Assembly (NCBI RefSeq): GCF_021922985.1
Contig: NZ_CP040789.1
Span: forward strand, 1-29,539
Length of the DNA stretch: 29,539 nt
Origin: Clavibacter michiganensis subsp. tessellarius
GTDB taxonomy: Bacteria; Actinomycetota; Actinomycetes; Actinomycetales; Microbacteriaceae
Direction: 5' to 3'
In this document: positions 7,114 through 15,209 of the stretch, piece by piece
Numbering within the stretch: position 1 is the first letter of the stretch
Layout: every line of letters begins with the position of its first letter
Notes under the pieces: model-generated
The model's database searches: none
Seen by the model: only the letters and a program-made list of their open reading frames with translations
What the model was told of the DNA's origin: nothing
Translations under genes and position numbers: made by a program

Positions 7114-8811
7114 ATGACTGGAGCAACCGACATGAAGCCACGGAGCTGGGCTGTGACGCACGGGATCGAGGCGACGCCGTCCCGCGGCATGCTGCGGGCC
7201 GTCGGCATGGGCGACGAGGACTGGGACAAGCCGCAGATCGGCATCGCCTCGTCGTGGAACGAGATCACGCCGTGCAACCTGTCCCTGGACCGTCTCGCCC
7301 AGGGAGCGAAGGAGGGTGTCCATCGAGGTGGCGGCTACCCGCTGCAGTTCGGCACGATCTCCGTCTCGGACGGGATCTCGATGGGCCATGAGGGCATGCA
7401 CTTCTCCCTCGTGTCTCGGGAGGTGATCGCCGACAGCGTCGAGGTCGTCGTCAGCGCTGAGCGGTTGGACGGCACCGTCCTGCTCGCCGGATGCGACAAG
7501 TCCCTCCCAGGGATGCTCATGGCAGCCGCGCGACTCGACCTCGCGAGCGTGTTCCTCTACGCAGGATCCGTCCTACCCGGATACGTGCAGCACGCCGACG
7601 GGACGGGCAGGGAGGTCACCATCGTCGACGCGTTCGAAGGCGTCGGCGCCTGTGCTGCCGGAACCATGACCGAGGAAGAGCTGAAGAAGATCGAGTGCGC
7701 GTCCGTCCCCGGGGAAGGCGCATGCGGGGGCATGTTCACCGCGAACACCATGGCCTGCATGGCCGAGGCGCTGGGCATGTCGCTACCCGGATCCGCGGCG
7801 CCACCGAGCGCCGACCGCCGTCGCGACCAGTACGCGCACCGATCAGGTGAAGCGGTCGTGGAGATGATCCGGATGGGGATCACCGCACGTCACATCCTCA
7901 CCAGAGAGGCATTCGAGAACGCCATCGCCGTCGCCATGGCACTCGGAGGGTCGACCAACGTGGTGCTCCACCTGCTGGCGATCGCGCACGAGGCTGAGGT
8001 CGAGCTCACCCTCGACGACTTCGACCGGATCGGATCCAAGGTCCCGCACCTGGCCGACATGAAGCCCTTCGGGCGCTTCGTGATGCGCGACGTAGACCGT
8101 CGAGGCGGTGTCCCCGTCATCATGAAGGCGCTGCTGGACGCCGGCCTGCTCCACGGCGACTGCCTGACGGTCACAGGCAAGACCGTCGCAGAGAACCTCG
8201 CGGAGATCGACCCACCCGAGCCCGACGGGGAGGTGTTCCACCGCCTCGACGATCCCCTCCACGCCACCGGCGGACTCACGATCCTCCGAGGGTCGCTTGC
8301 GACCGACGGCGCTGTTGTGAAGACAGCCGGCTTCGACGCCACCTCGTTCGAGGGATCCGCGCGAGTCTTCGATCGCGAGCGCGCCGCACTGGACGCGCTA
8401 ACCGAAGGCCGCATCCGCCCGGGCGACGTCGTCGTGATCCGCTACGAAGGCCCCAAGGGCGGACCAGGCATGCGCGAAATGCTCGCCATCACGGCCGCCA
8501 TCAAGGGCGCGGGATTGGGAAAGGACGTCCTCCTTCTCACCGACGGGCGGTTCTCCGGCGGCACCACCGGCTTGTGCATCGGCCACGTCGCCCCGGAAGC
8601 CGCAGACGGCGGCGTCATCGCGTTCGTGTGCGACGAGGACCGGATCCGCGTCGACATCCCCACCCGACGCGTCGACCTCCTCGTCGACGAGGAAGAGCTG
8701 GAGCGACGCCGACAGGGCTGGGTACCTCTGCCTGTTCGGTACACACGGGGAGTGCTCGCCAAGTACACGCGCCTCGTCGGATCGGCCGCCATCGGAGCGG
8801 TCACCGGGTAG
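7114..8811 (+). CDS. ilvD: Dihydroxy-acid dehydratase (IlvD/Edd family)
   Basis: Iron-sulfur dehydratase of 565 residues, the usual DHAD length. It converts dihydroxy-acids to 2-keto acids in valine, isoleucine and leucine synthesis. Cluster and metal motifs are present: [25 protein letters not shown] and [22 protein letters not shown], with the three cluster cysteines. The C-terminal swivelling domain carries [11 protein letters not shown] and [13 protein letters not shown]. The ATG at 7114 has GAAAGAGG 5-12 bases upstream; an in-frame start at 7072 is poorer. It is the last gene of the fluoride cluster, 76 bases after eno and ahead of a strong terminator. Its place there is not obvious; a fluoride-sensitive hydro-lyase replaced by a spare copy is my inference. 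A sugar-acid dehydratase of the same family is an alternative. Confidence 0.9.
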   Translation: MTGATDMKPRSWAVTHGIEATPSRGMLRAVGMGDEDWDKPQIGIASSWNEITPCNLSLDRLAQGAKEGVHRGGGYPLQFGTISVSDGISMGHEGMHFSLVSREVIADSVEVVVSAERLDGTVLLAGCDKSLPGMLMAAARLDLASVFLYAGSVLPGYVQHADGTGREVTIVDAFEGVGACAAGTMTEEELKKIECASVPGEGACGGMFTANTMACMAEALGMSLPGSAAPPSADRRRDQYAHRSGEAVVEMIRMGITARHILTREAFENAIAVAMALGGSTNVVLHLLAIAHEAEVELTLDDFDRIGSKVPHLADMKPFGRFVMRDVDRRGGVPVIMKALLDAGLLHGDCLTVTGKTVAENLAEIDPPEPDGEVFHRLDDPLHATGGLTILRGSLATDGAVVKTAGFDATSFEGSARVFDRERAALDALTEGRIRPGDVVVIRYEGPKGGPGMREMLAITAAIKGAGLGKDVLLLTDGRFSGGTTGLCIGHVAPEAADGGVIAFVCDEDRIRVDIPTRRVDLLVDEEELERRRQGWVPLPVRYTRGVLAKYTRLVGSAAIGAVTG

Positions 8812-8822
8812 GGGGCCAGCAG

Positions 8823-8900
8823 GACGAGCGCTGCGCGCTCGTCGCTGCTCGCCGCATGACGCACGGGCCGGCCTCCCGGAGGAGGACGGCCCGTGCGTCA
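8823..8900. terminator. Double hairpin terminator between ilvD and glnA (convergent)
   Basis: Two hairpins lie between the convergent stops. Bases 8823-8831 pair with 8835-8843 (9 bp, loop TGC). Bases 8857-8869 pair with 8888-8900 (13 bp, TGACGCACGGGCC arm) around a GC-rich inner loop. There is no U-tract, but strong GC stems without one are common terminators in Actinobacteria. It serves both strands. Confidence 0.7.
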
Positions 8901-8928
8901 TTCGCCCCGCTGCGGGGCGCCGGCGGGA

Positions 8929-10353
8929 TCAGACGCCGTAGTACAGCTCGAACTCGAACGGGTGCGGGCGCTGCGCGAGGGGCTTGATCTCCATCTCGCG
9001 CTTGTACTCGATCCACGTCTCGATGAGGTCGGGTGTGAACACGTTGCCGGCCGTGAGGAACTCGTGGTCGGCCTCGAGCGCCTCGAGGGCGGCTCCGAGC
9101 GACGCGGGCACCTGCGGGATGTTCTTCGCCTCCTCGGGCGGGAGCTCGTAGAGGTCCTTGTCGACGGGCTCGTGCGGCTCGATGCGGTTCTTGATGCCGT
9201 CGATGCCGGCCATGAGCTGCGCGGCGAACGCGAGGTACGGGTTGCTCGACGCGTCGGGCGCGCGGAACTCGATGCGCTTCGCCTTCGGGTTCGTGCCCGT
9301 GATGGGGATGCGGATCGACGCCGAGCGGTTGCCCGCCGAGTACACGAGGTTGACGGGCGCCTCGAAGCCGGGGACGAGGCGGTGGTACGAGTTCACCGTC
9401 GGGTTCGTGAACGCGAGGATGGCGGGCGCGTGCTTGAGGATGCCGCCGATGTACCAGCGCGCGACGTCCGACAGCCCGCCGTAGCCGGCCTCGTCGTAGA
9501 ACAGCGGCTTGCCGTCGTTCCAGAGCGACTGGTGCGTGTGCATGCCCGAGCCGTTGTCGCCGAACAGCGGCTTCGGCATGAACGTGGCCGTCTTGCCCCA
9601 CTGCTCGGCCGTGTTCTTGACGATGTACTTGAACTTCAGGATGTCGTCCGCCGCGTGCACCATGGTGTCGAAGCGGTAGTTGATCTCGGCCTGGCCGCCC
9701 GTGCCCACCTCGTGGTGCGCGCGCTCGAGGATGAGGCCGGCGTCGATCAGCTTGAGGCTGATGTCGTCGCGGAGGTCGGCCTGCTTGTCGACCGGGCTGA
9801 CGGGGAAGTAGCCGCCCTTGTAGGGCGTCTTGTTGCCCAGGTTGCCGCCCTCCTCCTCGCGGCCCGAGTTCCAGGCGCCCTCCTCGGAGTCGACCGAGTA
9901 GAAGCTCGTGTGCTGGTTCACCTCGTAGCGGACGTCGTCGAAGATGTAGAACTCGGCCTCGGGCGCGAAGAACGCGGTGTCGGCGATGCCGGACGCGGCG
10001 AGGAACTTCTCGGCCTTCTTGGCCACCTGGCGCGGGTCGCGGGCGTAGATCTCGCCGTTGCGGGGGTTGTAGATGTCGAACACCATGATGAGGGTGCGCT
10101 CGATGCGGAACGGGTCGATGTAGGCCGTCGTCACGTCGGGGATGAGCTGCATGTCCGACTCGTGGATGCTCGCGAAGCCGCGGATGGACGACCCGTCGAA
10201 GGCGATCCCCTCCGTGAAGAACTTCACGTCGACCGTGGATGCGGGGATCGTGAGGTGCTGCTGGACGCCGGGAAGGTCAGTGAACCGGACGTCGAGGAAC
10301 GTGACGTCCGTGTTCGTGATGAAGTCCAGGACTTGGCTGGGGTCAGTGAACAC
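8929..10353 (-). CDS. glnA: Glutamine synthetase type I (GSI-beta)
   Basis: Makes glutamine from glutamate, ammonia and ATP in the cytoplasm; the main ammonium-assimilating enzyme. With the GTG at 10353 it is exactly 474 residues, as in actinobacterial GlnA1, and begins [12 protein letters not shown]. The open frame extends 60 codons further upstream but that part has no family match. Signature motifs: FDGSSIRGF, the ATP-binding [37 protein letters not shown], and NRSASIRIP. The adenylylation site Tyr lies in [10 protein letters not shown] near residue 397, so GlnE-type control is expected. A leader of about 140 bases with a 16-bp palindrome precedes it. It faces the fluoride operon and looks like a core gene close to the putative replicon end. 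Confidence 0.97.
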   Translation of the reverse strand: MFTDPSQVLDFITNTDVTFLDVRFTDLPGVQQHLTIPASTVDVKFFTEGIAFDGSSIRGFASIHESDMQLIPDVTTAYIDPFRIERTLIMVFDIYNPRNGEIYARDPRQVAKKAEKFLAASGIADTAFFAPEAEFYIFDDVRYEVNQHTSFYSVDSEEGAWNSGREEEGGNLGNKTPYKGGYFPVSPVDKQADLRDDISLKLIDAGLILERAHHEVGTGGQAEINYRFDTMVHAADDILKFKYIVKNTAEQWGKTATFMPKPLFGDNGSGMHTHQSLWNDGKPLFYDEAGYGGLSDVARWYIGGILKHAPAILAFTNPTVNSYHRLVPGFEAPVNLVYSAGNRSASIRIPITGTNPKAKRIEFRAPDASSNPYLAFAAQLMAGIDGIKNRIEPHEPVDKDLYELPPEEAKNIPQVPASLGAALEALEADHEFLTAGNVFTPDLIETWIEYKREMEIKPLAQRPHPFEFELYYGV

Positions 10354-10415
10354 GCTGGCTGCTTTCTGCGTCGATGCGCAGGTGATCGCCTCAGGACCGA
10401 TGGCACCGCAAGCGA

Positions 10416-10503
10416 CCACCCGTACGGGTGGGATAGGAACCATCAGCAAGCGGTGCGGTTCGGACGGGTCGTCCTGGCGGGATCCATCGCCGCCGCGAGT
10501 GTA
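10416..10503 (-). promoter_or_regulatory. glnA leader: perfect 16-bp palindrome and possible -10 box
   Basis: Bases 10416-10431 form the perfect palindrome CCACCCGTACGGGTGG, 63 bases upstream of the GTG. A -10-like TACACT reads on the minus strand at 10498-10503, which would give a leader of about 140 bases. No convincing -35 box is visible. The palindrome lies inside a wider GCACCGC...GCGGTGC pairing, so it may act as RNA structure or as an operator. No GlnR box could be assigned with confidence. Confidence 0.35.
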
Positions 10504-10585
10504 GCCCGCGCCGCACATCGAATCGTGTGCCACCCCTCGGCCCGTGGGACAGCGAAGGGTCCGGGAACGCCAGCGTCGGTGCGGG

Positions 10586-10735
10586 CTACCCGATGACGGG
10601 GCGATCCGCCGGCCACTCGTAGAGGAGGGTCCGCCGTCGGATGGCCAGGGCCGACGCTAGCCCGATCGGACCGACGCGGCCGGCGAACATGAGAGCGGCG
10701 AGGACGTACTTCCCGACCGTTGCTGCCCCAGAGGC
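10586..10735 (-). pseudogene. C-terminal remnant of a Trk/Ktr potassium transporter subunit
   Basis: A 49-codon open stretch ending in TAG reads GKYVLAALMFAGRVGPIG, then [10 protein letters not shown], then [13 protein letters not shown]. This is the last transmembrane segment and conserved tail of TrkG/TrkH/KtrB K+-uptake proteins (MFxGRVGPxxxA and YxxPxxRPxIG). An in-frame stop lies at its 5' end and nothing upstream on this strand continues the protein, so only the gene's 3' scrap survives, probably after a deletion next to glnA. Confidence 0.7.
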
Positions 10736-10958
10736 TCATCCACCCGTTGGTGCCGGACGTGCGCTTGGGCAGCAGCATTCGGTTAGGCACCGCAGCGGCA
10801 CGCGCGCGCGCTCACGCGGCAGCTTGACGGCGGGGAAGTAGGCCGCGGGCTAAGGGTGTCGCTGGCACTCCACCGCAGCCCGGGCCGCCATCGATTGATC
10901 AAGATCAGACGCCACTAAGCGGCGAAAGTCACAGCGCACGTCGCGCGACGCCGCGCTG
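10736..10958. other. Intergenic stretch without recognisable gene
   Basis: About 220 bases between the Trk remnant and the first dispersed palindrome. Both strands carry short open frames of arginine-rich, low-information composition that I regard as chance. I see only minor dyads, such as TTGATCAAGATCA near 10894-10906 and an imperfect GCCACTAAGCGGC. Confidence 0.5.
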
Positions 10959-10984
10959 GTCCGGGGAGGGATCCCTCGGCGGAC
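10959..10984. repeat. Dispersed palindrome, copy 1 (GTCC-N5-GGGATCCC-N5-GGAC)
   Basis: Perfectly symmetric about 10971.5: outer GTCCG and CGGAC, inner GAGGGATCCCTC. The spacing of the outer blocks from the centre equals that in the copies at 11319 and 14184. It lies 37 bases upstream of the next gene. Confidence 0.75.
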
Positions 10985-11021
10985 GCTGGCAGACCCGCTA
11001 GCCATCGGCCAAGATCGGGTC

Positions 11022-11264
11022 ATGGCCGACGCCCCCAGCCCTGCAGAAGCTAAGCGCCGCTCACGGCGAGGCTTCCGCGTGATCGGGACCGCGATCCTCG
11101 CGTTCAGCGTGCAGGGGTTCATCCTGGCGTCGGCCATCCGAGAGCAGAACGCGACCCTTGGCATCATCTGGGCCGTTGTGATCGTCATGTTCATCGGACT
11201 CTTCATGTTCGAGCGCTCCCGCGAGCGAACGCGCCGTGGGCGCGAAGCCCTCGGCAAGAACTGA
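11022..11264 (+). CDS. Small two-helix membrane protein, unknown function
   Basis: 80 residues. A basic, hydrophilic N-terminus (AEAKRRSRRGFR, about residues 8-19) precedes two hydrophobic segments, about 20-38 (VIGTAILAFSVQGFILASA) and 46-64 (LGIIWAVVIVMFIGLFMF), and a strongly basic tail (RSRERTRRGREALGKN). Charge distribution suggests both ends in the cytoplasm. No enzymatic motif is visible. There is no Shine-Dalgarno sequence; CAAGAT ends six bases before the ATG and could be a -10 box for a leaderless transcript. It is flanked by two copies of the dispersed palindrome and converges on the LRV-repeat gene. Confidence 0.6.
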   Translation: MADAPSPAEAKRRSRRGFRVIGTAILAFSVQGFILASAIREQNATLGIIWAVVIVMFIGLFMFERSRERTRRGREALGKN

Positions 11265-11318
11265 CGGGGCAGCGACGCCGGTCGTGACCCGCCACCGAGC
11301 ACCGCGCCGCCCACGGAT

Positions 11319-11348
11319 GCGTCCTTCAAGGGATCCCTTGCCGGACGC
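11319..11348. repeat. Dispersed palindrome, copy 2, between convergent genes
   Basis: The best-formed copy: GCGTCC, three bases, a 12-bp AAGGGATCCCTT palindrome, three bases, GGACGC, all centred on 11333.5. It lies between the stops of two convergent genes, where a hairpin would serve as a bidirectional terminator. Confidence 0.8.
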
Positions 11349-11386
11349 TGCGAGCGTGCGTCGTACGGGCCCCCTGTGGCGACCGG

Positions 11387-12163
11387 TCAGCGCTCGAAGC
11401 TCGCGGCGCACTCGGCCCTGGCCCTCCGCATCCGAGCGTCCGTCGTGACGTGGGCCGAATTGATGCTGCGCTCGTCCTCGAGCTCACTCCTCGCGTGGTC
11501 GGCGTTCATCTCGTCCTGGTCCTTCGCGATCAGCTCGAGCGCGGCGCGCGGCCGGTCGACACGGAACACGACGGCCCAACGGACCCCCGCAGAGCGGTCC
11601 TCCGCGAGGCGGAGGATCTGCTCATCGTCCGGGTACCGCATGCCGCTCCCCACAGCCGAGGCGCGGACCTCCCAGTTGCGATCCGTGACGAGTCGCTCCA
11701 TCTGCTCCCGCGTGATGCGCGGATTCGCAGCGCACGCGGCGCGCACTCGCCGGTCGCCATCGCTCATGAGCGTCTCGAACACGTCGAGGTGGTTCGTCGT
11801 CTCGGCCATCCGAGAGCGGATCTCGGTGGAGGCGTTCTCCATGAGCGCGCATTGCACGTCGCGTGCGAGGGATCGCTCGTCGTGATCCAAGAACGTGCCA
11901 GCCAGTGCGAGGCGGAGCCACCTGTCGGCCGACCGGGCGACCGCCATCTGCAGGGCCGGCCGCTCGGCCAGATTCGAGGCGGCGGCCCAGCGCACCGAAC
12001 CGACACGGTCGTCGAGCAGGTTCGAGATGGTCTCGTCATCGGCCGCGGGATTTGACGCGACCGCATAACGCACCGACAGCGACCGGTGCGAGCTGAGGGA
12101 TCGCAAGACAGCGCCGTCGCGTGTCTCCGTGGCCCCTAGCGCGATGGCTTGGACAGTGGGCAT
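11387..12163 (-). CDS. LRV/HEAT-like repeat protein
   Basis: 258 residues made of short alpha-helical repeats of the leucine-rich-variant type. Repeats are seen as SVRYAVASNPAADDETISNL, SVRWAAASNLAERPALQM, VRAACAANPRITREQMERL, VRASAVGSGMRYPDDEQIL and VRWAVVFRVDRPRAALEL. The spacing is about 23-24 residues in the first pair and less regular afterwards. Such solenoids usually mediate protein-protein contacts. There is no signal peptide or membrane segment, so it is probably cytoplasmic. The C-terminus (about 210-258) is charged and outside the repeats. No Shine-Dalgarno sequence is visible; GATCAT ends six bases before the ATG. Specific partners cannot be inferred. Confidence 0.75.
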   Translation of the reverse strand: MPTVQAIALGATETRDGAVLRSLSSHRSLSVRYAVASNPAADDETISNLLDDRVGSVRWAAASNLAERPALQMAVARSADRWLRLALAGTFLDHDERSLARDVQCALMENASTEIRSRMAETTNHLDVFETLMSDGDRRVRAACAANPRITREQMERLVTDRNWEVRASAVGSGMRYPDDEQILRLAEDRSAGVRWAVVFRVDRPRAALELIAKDQDEMNADHARSELEDERSINSAHVTTDARMRRARAECAASFER

Positions 12164-12330
12164 GAGTGGATGATCCCACGGGGATGCGAGGTCGGGTCCG
12201 CCGTCGCGGCATCTAGTAGCTCATGGGCTGAGGCGCCCACGAACGTGACCGCACCGTGCCATGAGGTTCGGCAACGGGCCCCTGCGGGACGGGCTCATGT
12301 TCGGCCGCGGCGGACCGCTGTCCGCTCATG

Positions 12331-13578
12331 TCAGCCGTTCGAGCAGGTCTCCGTGGCAGCGGCCTGACCCGTGACGTTGTCCGGCAGCGCCGCCGGGGGA
12401 GCGGTTGTCCCGCCGGATGAGGGCGCGGCTACGTCCGCGGGGGGACCCGTGGCGGGATCGGTGGGCTCGGCGAGGACGACGCCTTGGCCGGTGCTGTCGG
12501 GGGCGAGCGTGAAGTCCGCGTCGGTGGCGATGAGCTGCATCATCTGGTCACCGGTCGCCACGTCCTGCGCGACGCGGCCGCTCTCGAGGTAGGTGGTGGG
12601 GTACTGGACGAAGACGAACTTGTCGAGCGGGATGTCCTTGACGGTGAGGGCGAGGGACGTGATGGCGGCGGGGTTGTTCAGCGAGGTGGAGAGGCTCATG
12701 TTGTCGACGGCGGCGCGTGCGATGCCGTAGAGCTTGGCGGGGTTGGTGAGTGTGTCGGTGCTGGTGATGGTGCGTAGCAGTGCGCTGAGGAACACCTGCT
12801 GGTTGCTGATCCGGGAGAGGTCGCTGTTGTCGCCGATACCGTGGCGGACGCGGAGGAACTGGACCGCGTTCTCGCCCTGGAGGAGCTGTGGGCCGGCGGC
12901 GAGGTCGAGGTTGGTGCGCCAGTCCTTGATCGGATTGGCGAGGCAGACGGTGACGCCGCCGACGGCGTTGGACATCTCGATGACGCCGTTGAACTGCACC
13001 GAGCCGCCGTAGGGGATGTCGAGGCCCGTGATGCTCTCGACGGTGCGCACGACGCACGGCAAGCCGCCGGTTTCCAGGGCGGTGTTGATCTGCACGCCGC
13101 TCGCCGTCGACTCCTCGGTCGTGCCGTCAGCGCTCTGGCATGCGGGACGGTCGATGAGCATGTCCCGTGGGAAGGAGACGACGGTCGCGCGGGTGTGGTC
13201 CTCGCTGATGTGGAGCAGCATCGTGACGTCGTTCAGCTCCGCCGTACCGACGTCCTTCGTCGCTCCGTAGCCGTCGCCCTGGTCACGACGCGAGTCGTTC
13301 CCGACGAGCAACACGTTCGCACCGCCGTCGATTGCACCCATGGAGGGCGGAAGGGCGTCCCCGTCCGAGATGTCGACGGAGTTTGCCCGGACCGTGCGTG
13401 CGAGGTCCCATGCTGCGACCGCAGCGACGGAACCGGTACTGACCAGGGCGACCGCTGCCACGACTGCGACGAAGTTGGCTGCAGTGCGTACGGCGCTGGG
13501 CTTCCTCAGTCGACCGTGACGGGCGATGCCGGAAGCCCGTCGCCGCTCGCGCTGAGCTGCCCTGGTGTCTTCGGCCAC
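12331..13578 (-). CDS. LytR-CpsA-Psr (LCP) family cell-wall protein
   Basis: 415 residues. A basic cytoplasmic N-terminus (about 35 residues) is followed by one membrane anchor (AVRTAANFVAVVAAVALVST region) and an extracellular LCP domain. LCP motifs include NVLLVGNDSRRD, DVTMLLHISED, RATVVSFPRDMLIDRP and the lipid/pyrophosphate-binding segment FLRVRHGIGDNSDLSRISNQ. A Pro/Ala/Thr-rich tail ends in TETCSNG. LCP enzymes transfer undecaprenyl-linked glycopolymers to peptidoglycan; in Actinobacteria this attaches teichoic acid-like polymers or arabinogalactan. The GTG at 13578 has AAGGAG five bases upstream, which decides the start over an ATG 24 codons earlier. A small hairpin (GCGGAC/GTCCGC, 12310-12325) after the stop may terminate it. 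Divergent from the gene at 13751. Confidence 0.92.
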   Translation of the reverse strand: MAEDTRAAQRERRRASGIARHGRLRKPSAVRTAANFVAVVAAVALVSTGSVAAVAAWDLARTVRANSVDISDGDALPPSMGAIDGGANVLLVGNDSRRDQGDGYGATKDVGTAELNDVTMLLHISEDHTRATVVSFPRDMLIDRPACQSADGTTEESTASGVQINTALETGGLPCVVRTVESITGLDIPYGGSVQFNGVIEMSNAVGGVTVCLANPIKDWRTNLDLAAGPQLLQGENAVQFLRVRHGIGDNSDLSRISNQQVFLSALLRTITSTDTLTNPAKLYGIARAAVDNMSLSTSLNNPAAITSLALTVKDIPLDKFVFVQYPTTYLESGRVAQDVATGDQMMQLIATDADFTLAPDSTGQGVVLAEPTDPATGPPADVAAPSSGGTTAPPAALPDNVTGQAAATETCSNG

Positions 13579-13750
13579 GTTGACTCCTTCTTGGGCGGAT
13601 GCGGCGCGGACGCGTCTCATCGAGGCTATGTGGCGCGCGTCGCGCGACATACGCCGAGACAGGCGTCATCCCCGGACTGGGGCGCGGTCGATACGTGTCC
13701 GGGTATCCATCCCTCGTCGGACCCGTCGCCGACGTCGATACCATCATCGA

Positions 13751-14161
13751 ATGACAGAAAACGCGCCTTCCACCGATCCTTTGATCGCACACCCCGAGGG
13801 CACTTCAACCGCAGCGGGCGAAGGCGCTTCGACCGGAGGGACGCCGAGTCGTGTATCGAAGGCCACGTGGATCTCGGCTGGCCTAGCGGCCCTCGTCGTG
13901 ATCGCGCTGGTGATCGTCCTGGTGCGCATGGCCGGGAATGTGTGGGTTGCCGTCACGTTTGCCGGCCTTGCTGGCGTGTGCGCAATCGCGAAGGAGGTCC
14001 TGGCGGCGTTCTCTCTCGACAAGGGCTTCAAGGGCAAGACAGAGGGCCTGGAGCAATCGGCCGCGATAGCTTCGCTCTTTGCGGTCGTGTTCGGCGCCCC
14101 CGCAGTAGTTGCAACGATCACGGCGCTCATCGCGCCGGCGATGCCCGCAGGGGGCCAGTAG
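13751..14161 (+). CDS. Small membrane protein, three predicted helices, unknown function
   Basis: 136 residues. A polar Ser/Thr/Gly-rich N-terminus (about 42 residues) precedes three hydrophobic segments: ISAGLAALVVIALVIVLV (about 46-64), VWVAVTFAGLAGVCAIA (about 69-85) and IASLFAVVFGAPAVVATITA (about 107-126). A basic loop (LDKGFKGKTEGLEQ) separates helices 2 and 3. The open frame extends upstream to 13565, but that part is arginine-rich shadow of the LCP leader. The ATG at 13751 has no Shine-Dalgarno site; TACCAT ends exactly six bases before it, fitting a leaderless mRNA. I do not recognise a family. Confidence 0.65.
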   Translation: MTENAPSTDPLIAHPEGTSTAAGEGASTGGTPSRVSKATWISAGLAALVVIALVIVLVRMAGNVWVAVTFAGLAGVCAIAKEVLAAFSLDKGFKGKTEGLEQSAAIASLFAVVFGAPAVVATITALIAPAMPAGGQ

Positions 14162-14183
14162 CGTTTCCTCGCGACGAGACGTG

Positions 14184-14211
14184 CGTCCGGTTTGGGATCC
14201 CCTGACGGACG
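14184..14211. repeat. Dispersed palindrome, copy 3
   Basis: CGTCCG, four bases, GGGATCCC, four bases, CGGACG, centred on 14197.5. It starts 22 bases after the preceding stop and lies about 83 bases before the next start, so it could end one transcript or control the next. Confidence 0.78.
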
Positions 14212-14293
14212 ACTCCCTATGTATGGGCCCGTCTGGGCAGATGGCGCGCTGTGGTTAGTCCGCCGGCAGAGTGCCGCTGGCTATGGTGAGCGC

Positions 14294-15145
14294 ATGCGTA
14301 CGTGGGACTTCTACCTCCCGGGTGAGGACGTGGTGTCCAACGGCTGGGGCGCGGAGGTGACGCAACAGGCCGCGCTTGACGCAGATCTCCTCGAGGGGCT
14401 GCTGCGAGGCCCCAACCCCGACCACGGGGATTTGGAGATCGCGGTGTCGCTTGCCCGGGTCGTGCATGACGAGTACGAGGCCTACGGCACCGCTGGGTCA
14501 CCGCTGACCAATGACGACTCCCGTCTGCTAGTCCGAGCGTTGAAGGCGGTCCTCGCTCGCCTTGGTATAGACACTTTCGATCCGCCGTTCCGTGACTTCG
14601 ACACGTTCCGCAGGCACTGGCTAGCGAACGATGGGTACGGCAGCTGGCAAGTTAGACGGAACATCCTCCATGACCAATTCGATGCGCTGCACGATTTGCT
14701 GTCCGACCGCGAGACGGACTCACTCACCGGCGCGCTGGCCGACCCCATATCGCCGCGGAAGGCCACCGGCTGGCAGCGCGTCGACGACGAGCTGAACGAG
14801 ATGCGGCGACACTTCCAGACAGCTCGAACGGAACAGGATTACTCGAACGTCGGGAACGACGCGGTGGCCGCGCTCGAGGCGCTCTCCGCGGCCTCCTATG
14901 AGCACGCACGCCACGGTGAGCTTGATGCCGACGAGCCCCCGGTCCCCAACACGAAGGCCCGTCTCGGCCGAGTGGTTGAGGTCGAGCTACCGGGGTCCGA
15001 AAACGCCGAGCTGCGCAAGGTCGTCCGCGCGGCTATCGAGCTCGCTCAGGCCACGAAGCACCGTAGGAACGGCGATCGGCGTTCCGCAGGCATGGCGGCA
15101 GACGCGGTGCTGCTCGTCGTGAATCTGATCCGGCGACTTCGGTGA
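14294..15145 (+). CDS. Hypothetical protein, abortive-infection/AbiJ-like C-terminus possible
   Basis: 283 residues, soluble, mostly alpha-helical by composition. The N-terminal half begins MRTWDFYLPGEDVVSNGWG and is acidic. The middle has FDTFRRHWLANDGYGSWQVR and a run around ILHDQFDALHDLLSDRE. The C-terminal third (ELRKVVRAAIELAQATKHRR) ends in VLLVVNLIRRLR, which resembles the helical C-termini of proteins linked to abortive infection or HEPN-like folds, but I see no RX4-6H motif that I would call catalytic. The ATG at 14294 is preceded by TATGGT ending six bases upstream, as for a leaderless gene; an open frame reaches back to 14192 without a better start. Function unknown. Confidence 0.6.
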   Translation: MRTWDFYLPGEDVVSNGWGAEVTQQAALDADLLEGLLRGPNPDHGDLEIAVSLARVVHDEYEAYGTAGSPLTNDDSRLLVRALKAVLARLGIDTFDPPFRDFDTFRRHWLANDGYGSWQVRRNILHDQFDALHDLLSDRETDSLTGALADPISPRKATGWQRVDDELNEMRRHFQTARTEQDYSNVGNDAVAALEALSAASYEHARHGELDADEPPVPNTKARLGRVVEVELPGSENAELRKVVRAAIELAQATKHRRNGDRRSAGMAADAVLLVVNLIRRLR

Positions 15146-15209
15146 TCTCCCGCCGGGCCGTGGTCTCGACAGCCTCTTGCGAGAGTTTCGAGTCCAGGCG
15201 CCCCGGTAG

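Noticed and set aside
2833..8811. Composite transposon carrying the fluoride operon, bounded by TGTCTCGAA
   Set aside because: No matching inverted end was found to the right of ilvD.
8893..10596. Plus-strand 567-codon frame opposite glnA
   Set aside because: Val/Arg/Asp-rich shadow of a high-GC gene; the minus strand encodes a complete glutamine synthetase.
10641..10841. Small plus-strand gene of 66 codons
   Set aside because: It overlaps the Trk remnant on the other strand, has no ribosome-binding site and has random-looking composition.
12841..14205. Plus-strand 454-codon frame opposite the LCP gene
   Set aside because: Shadow of the LCP gene and its leader; low-complexity composition and no start signal.
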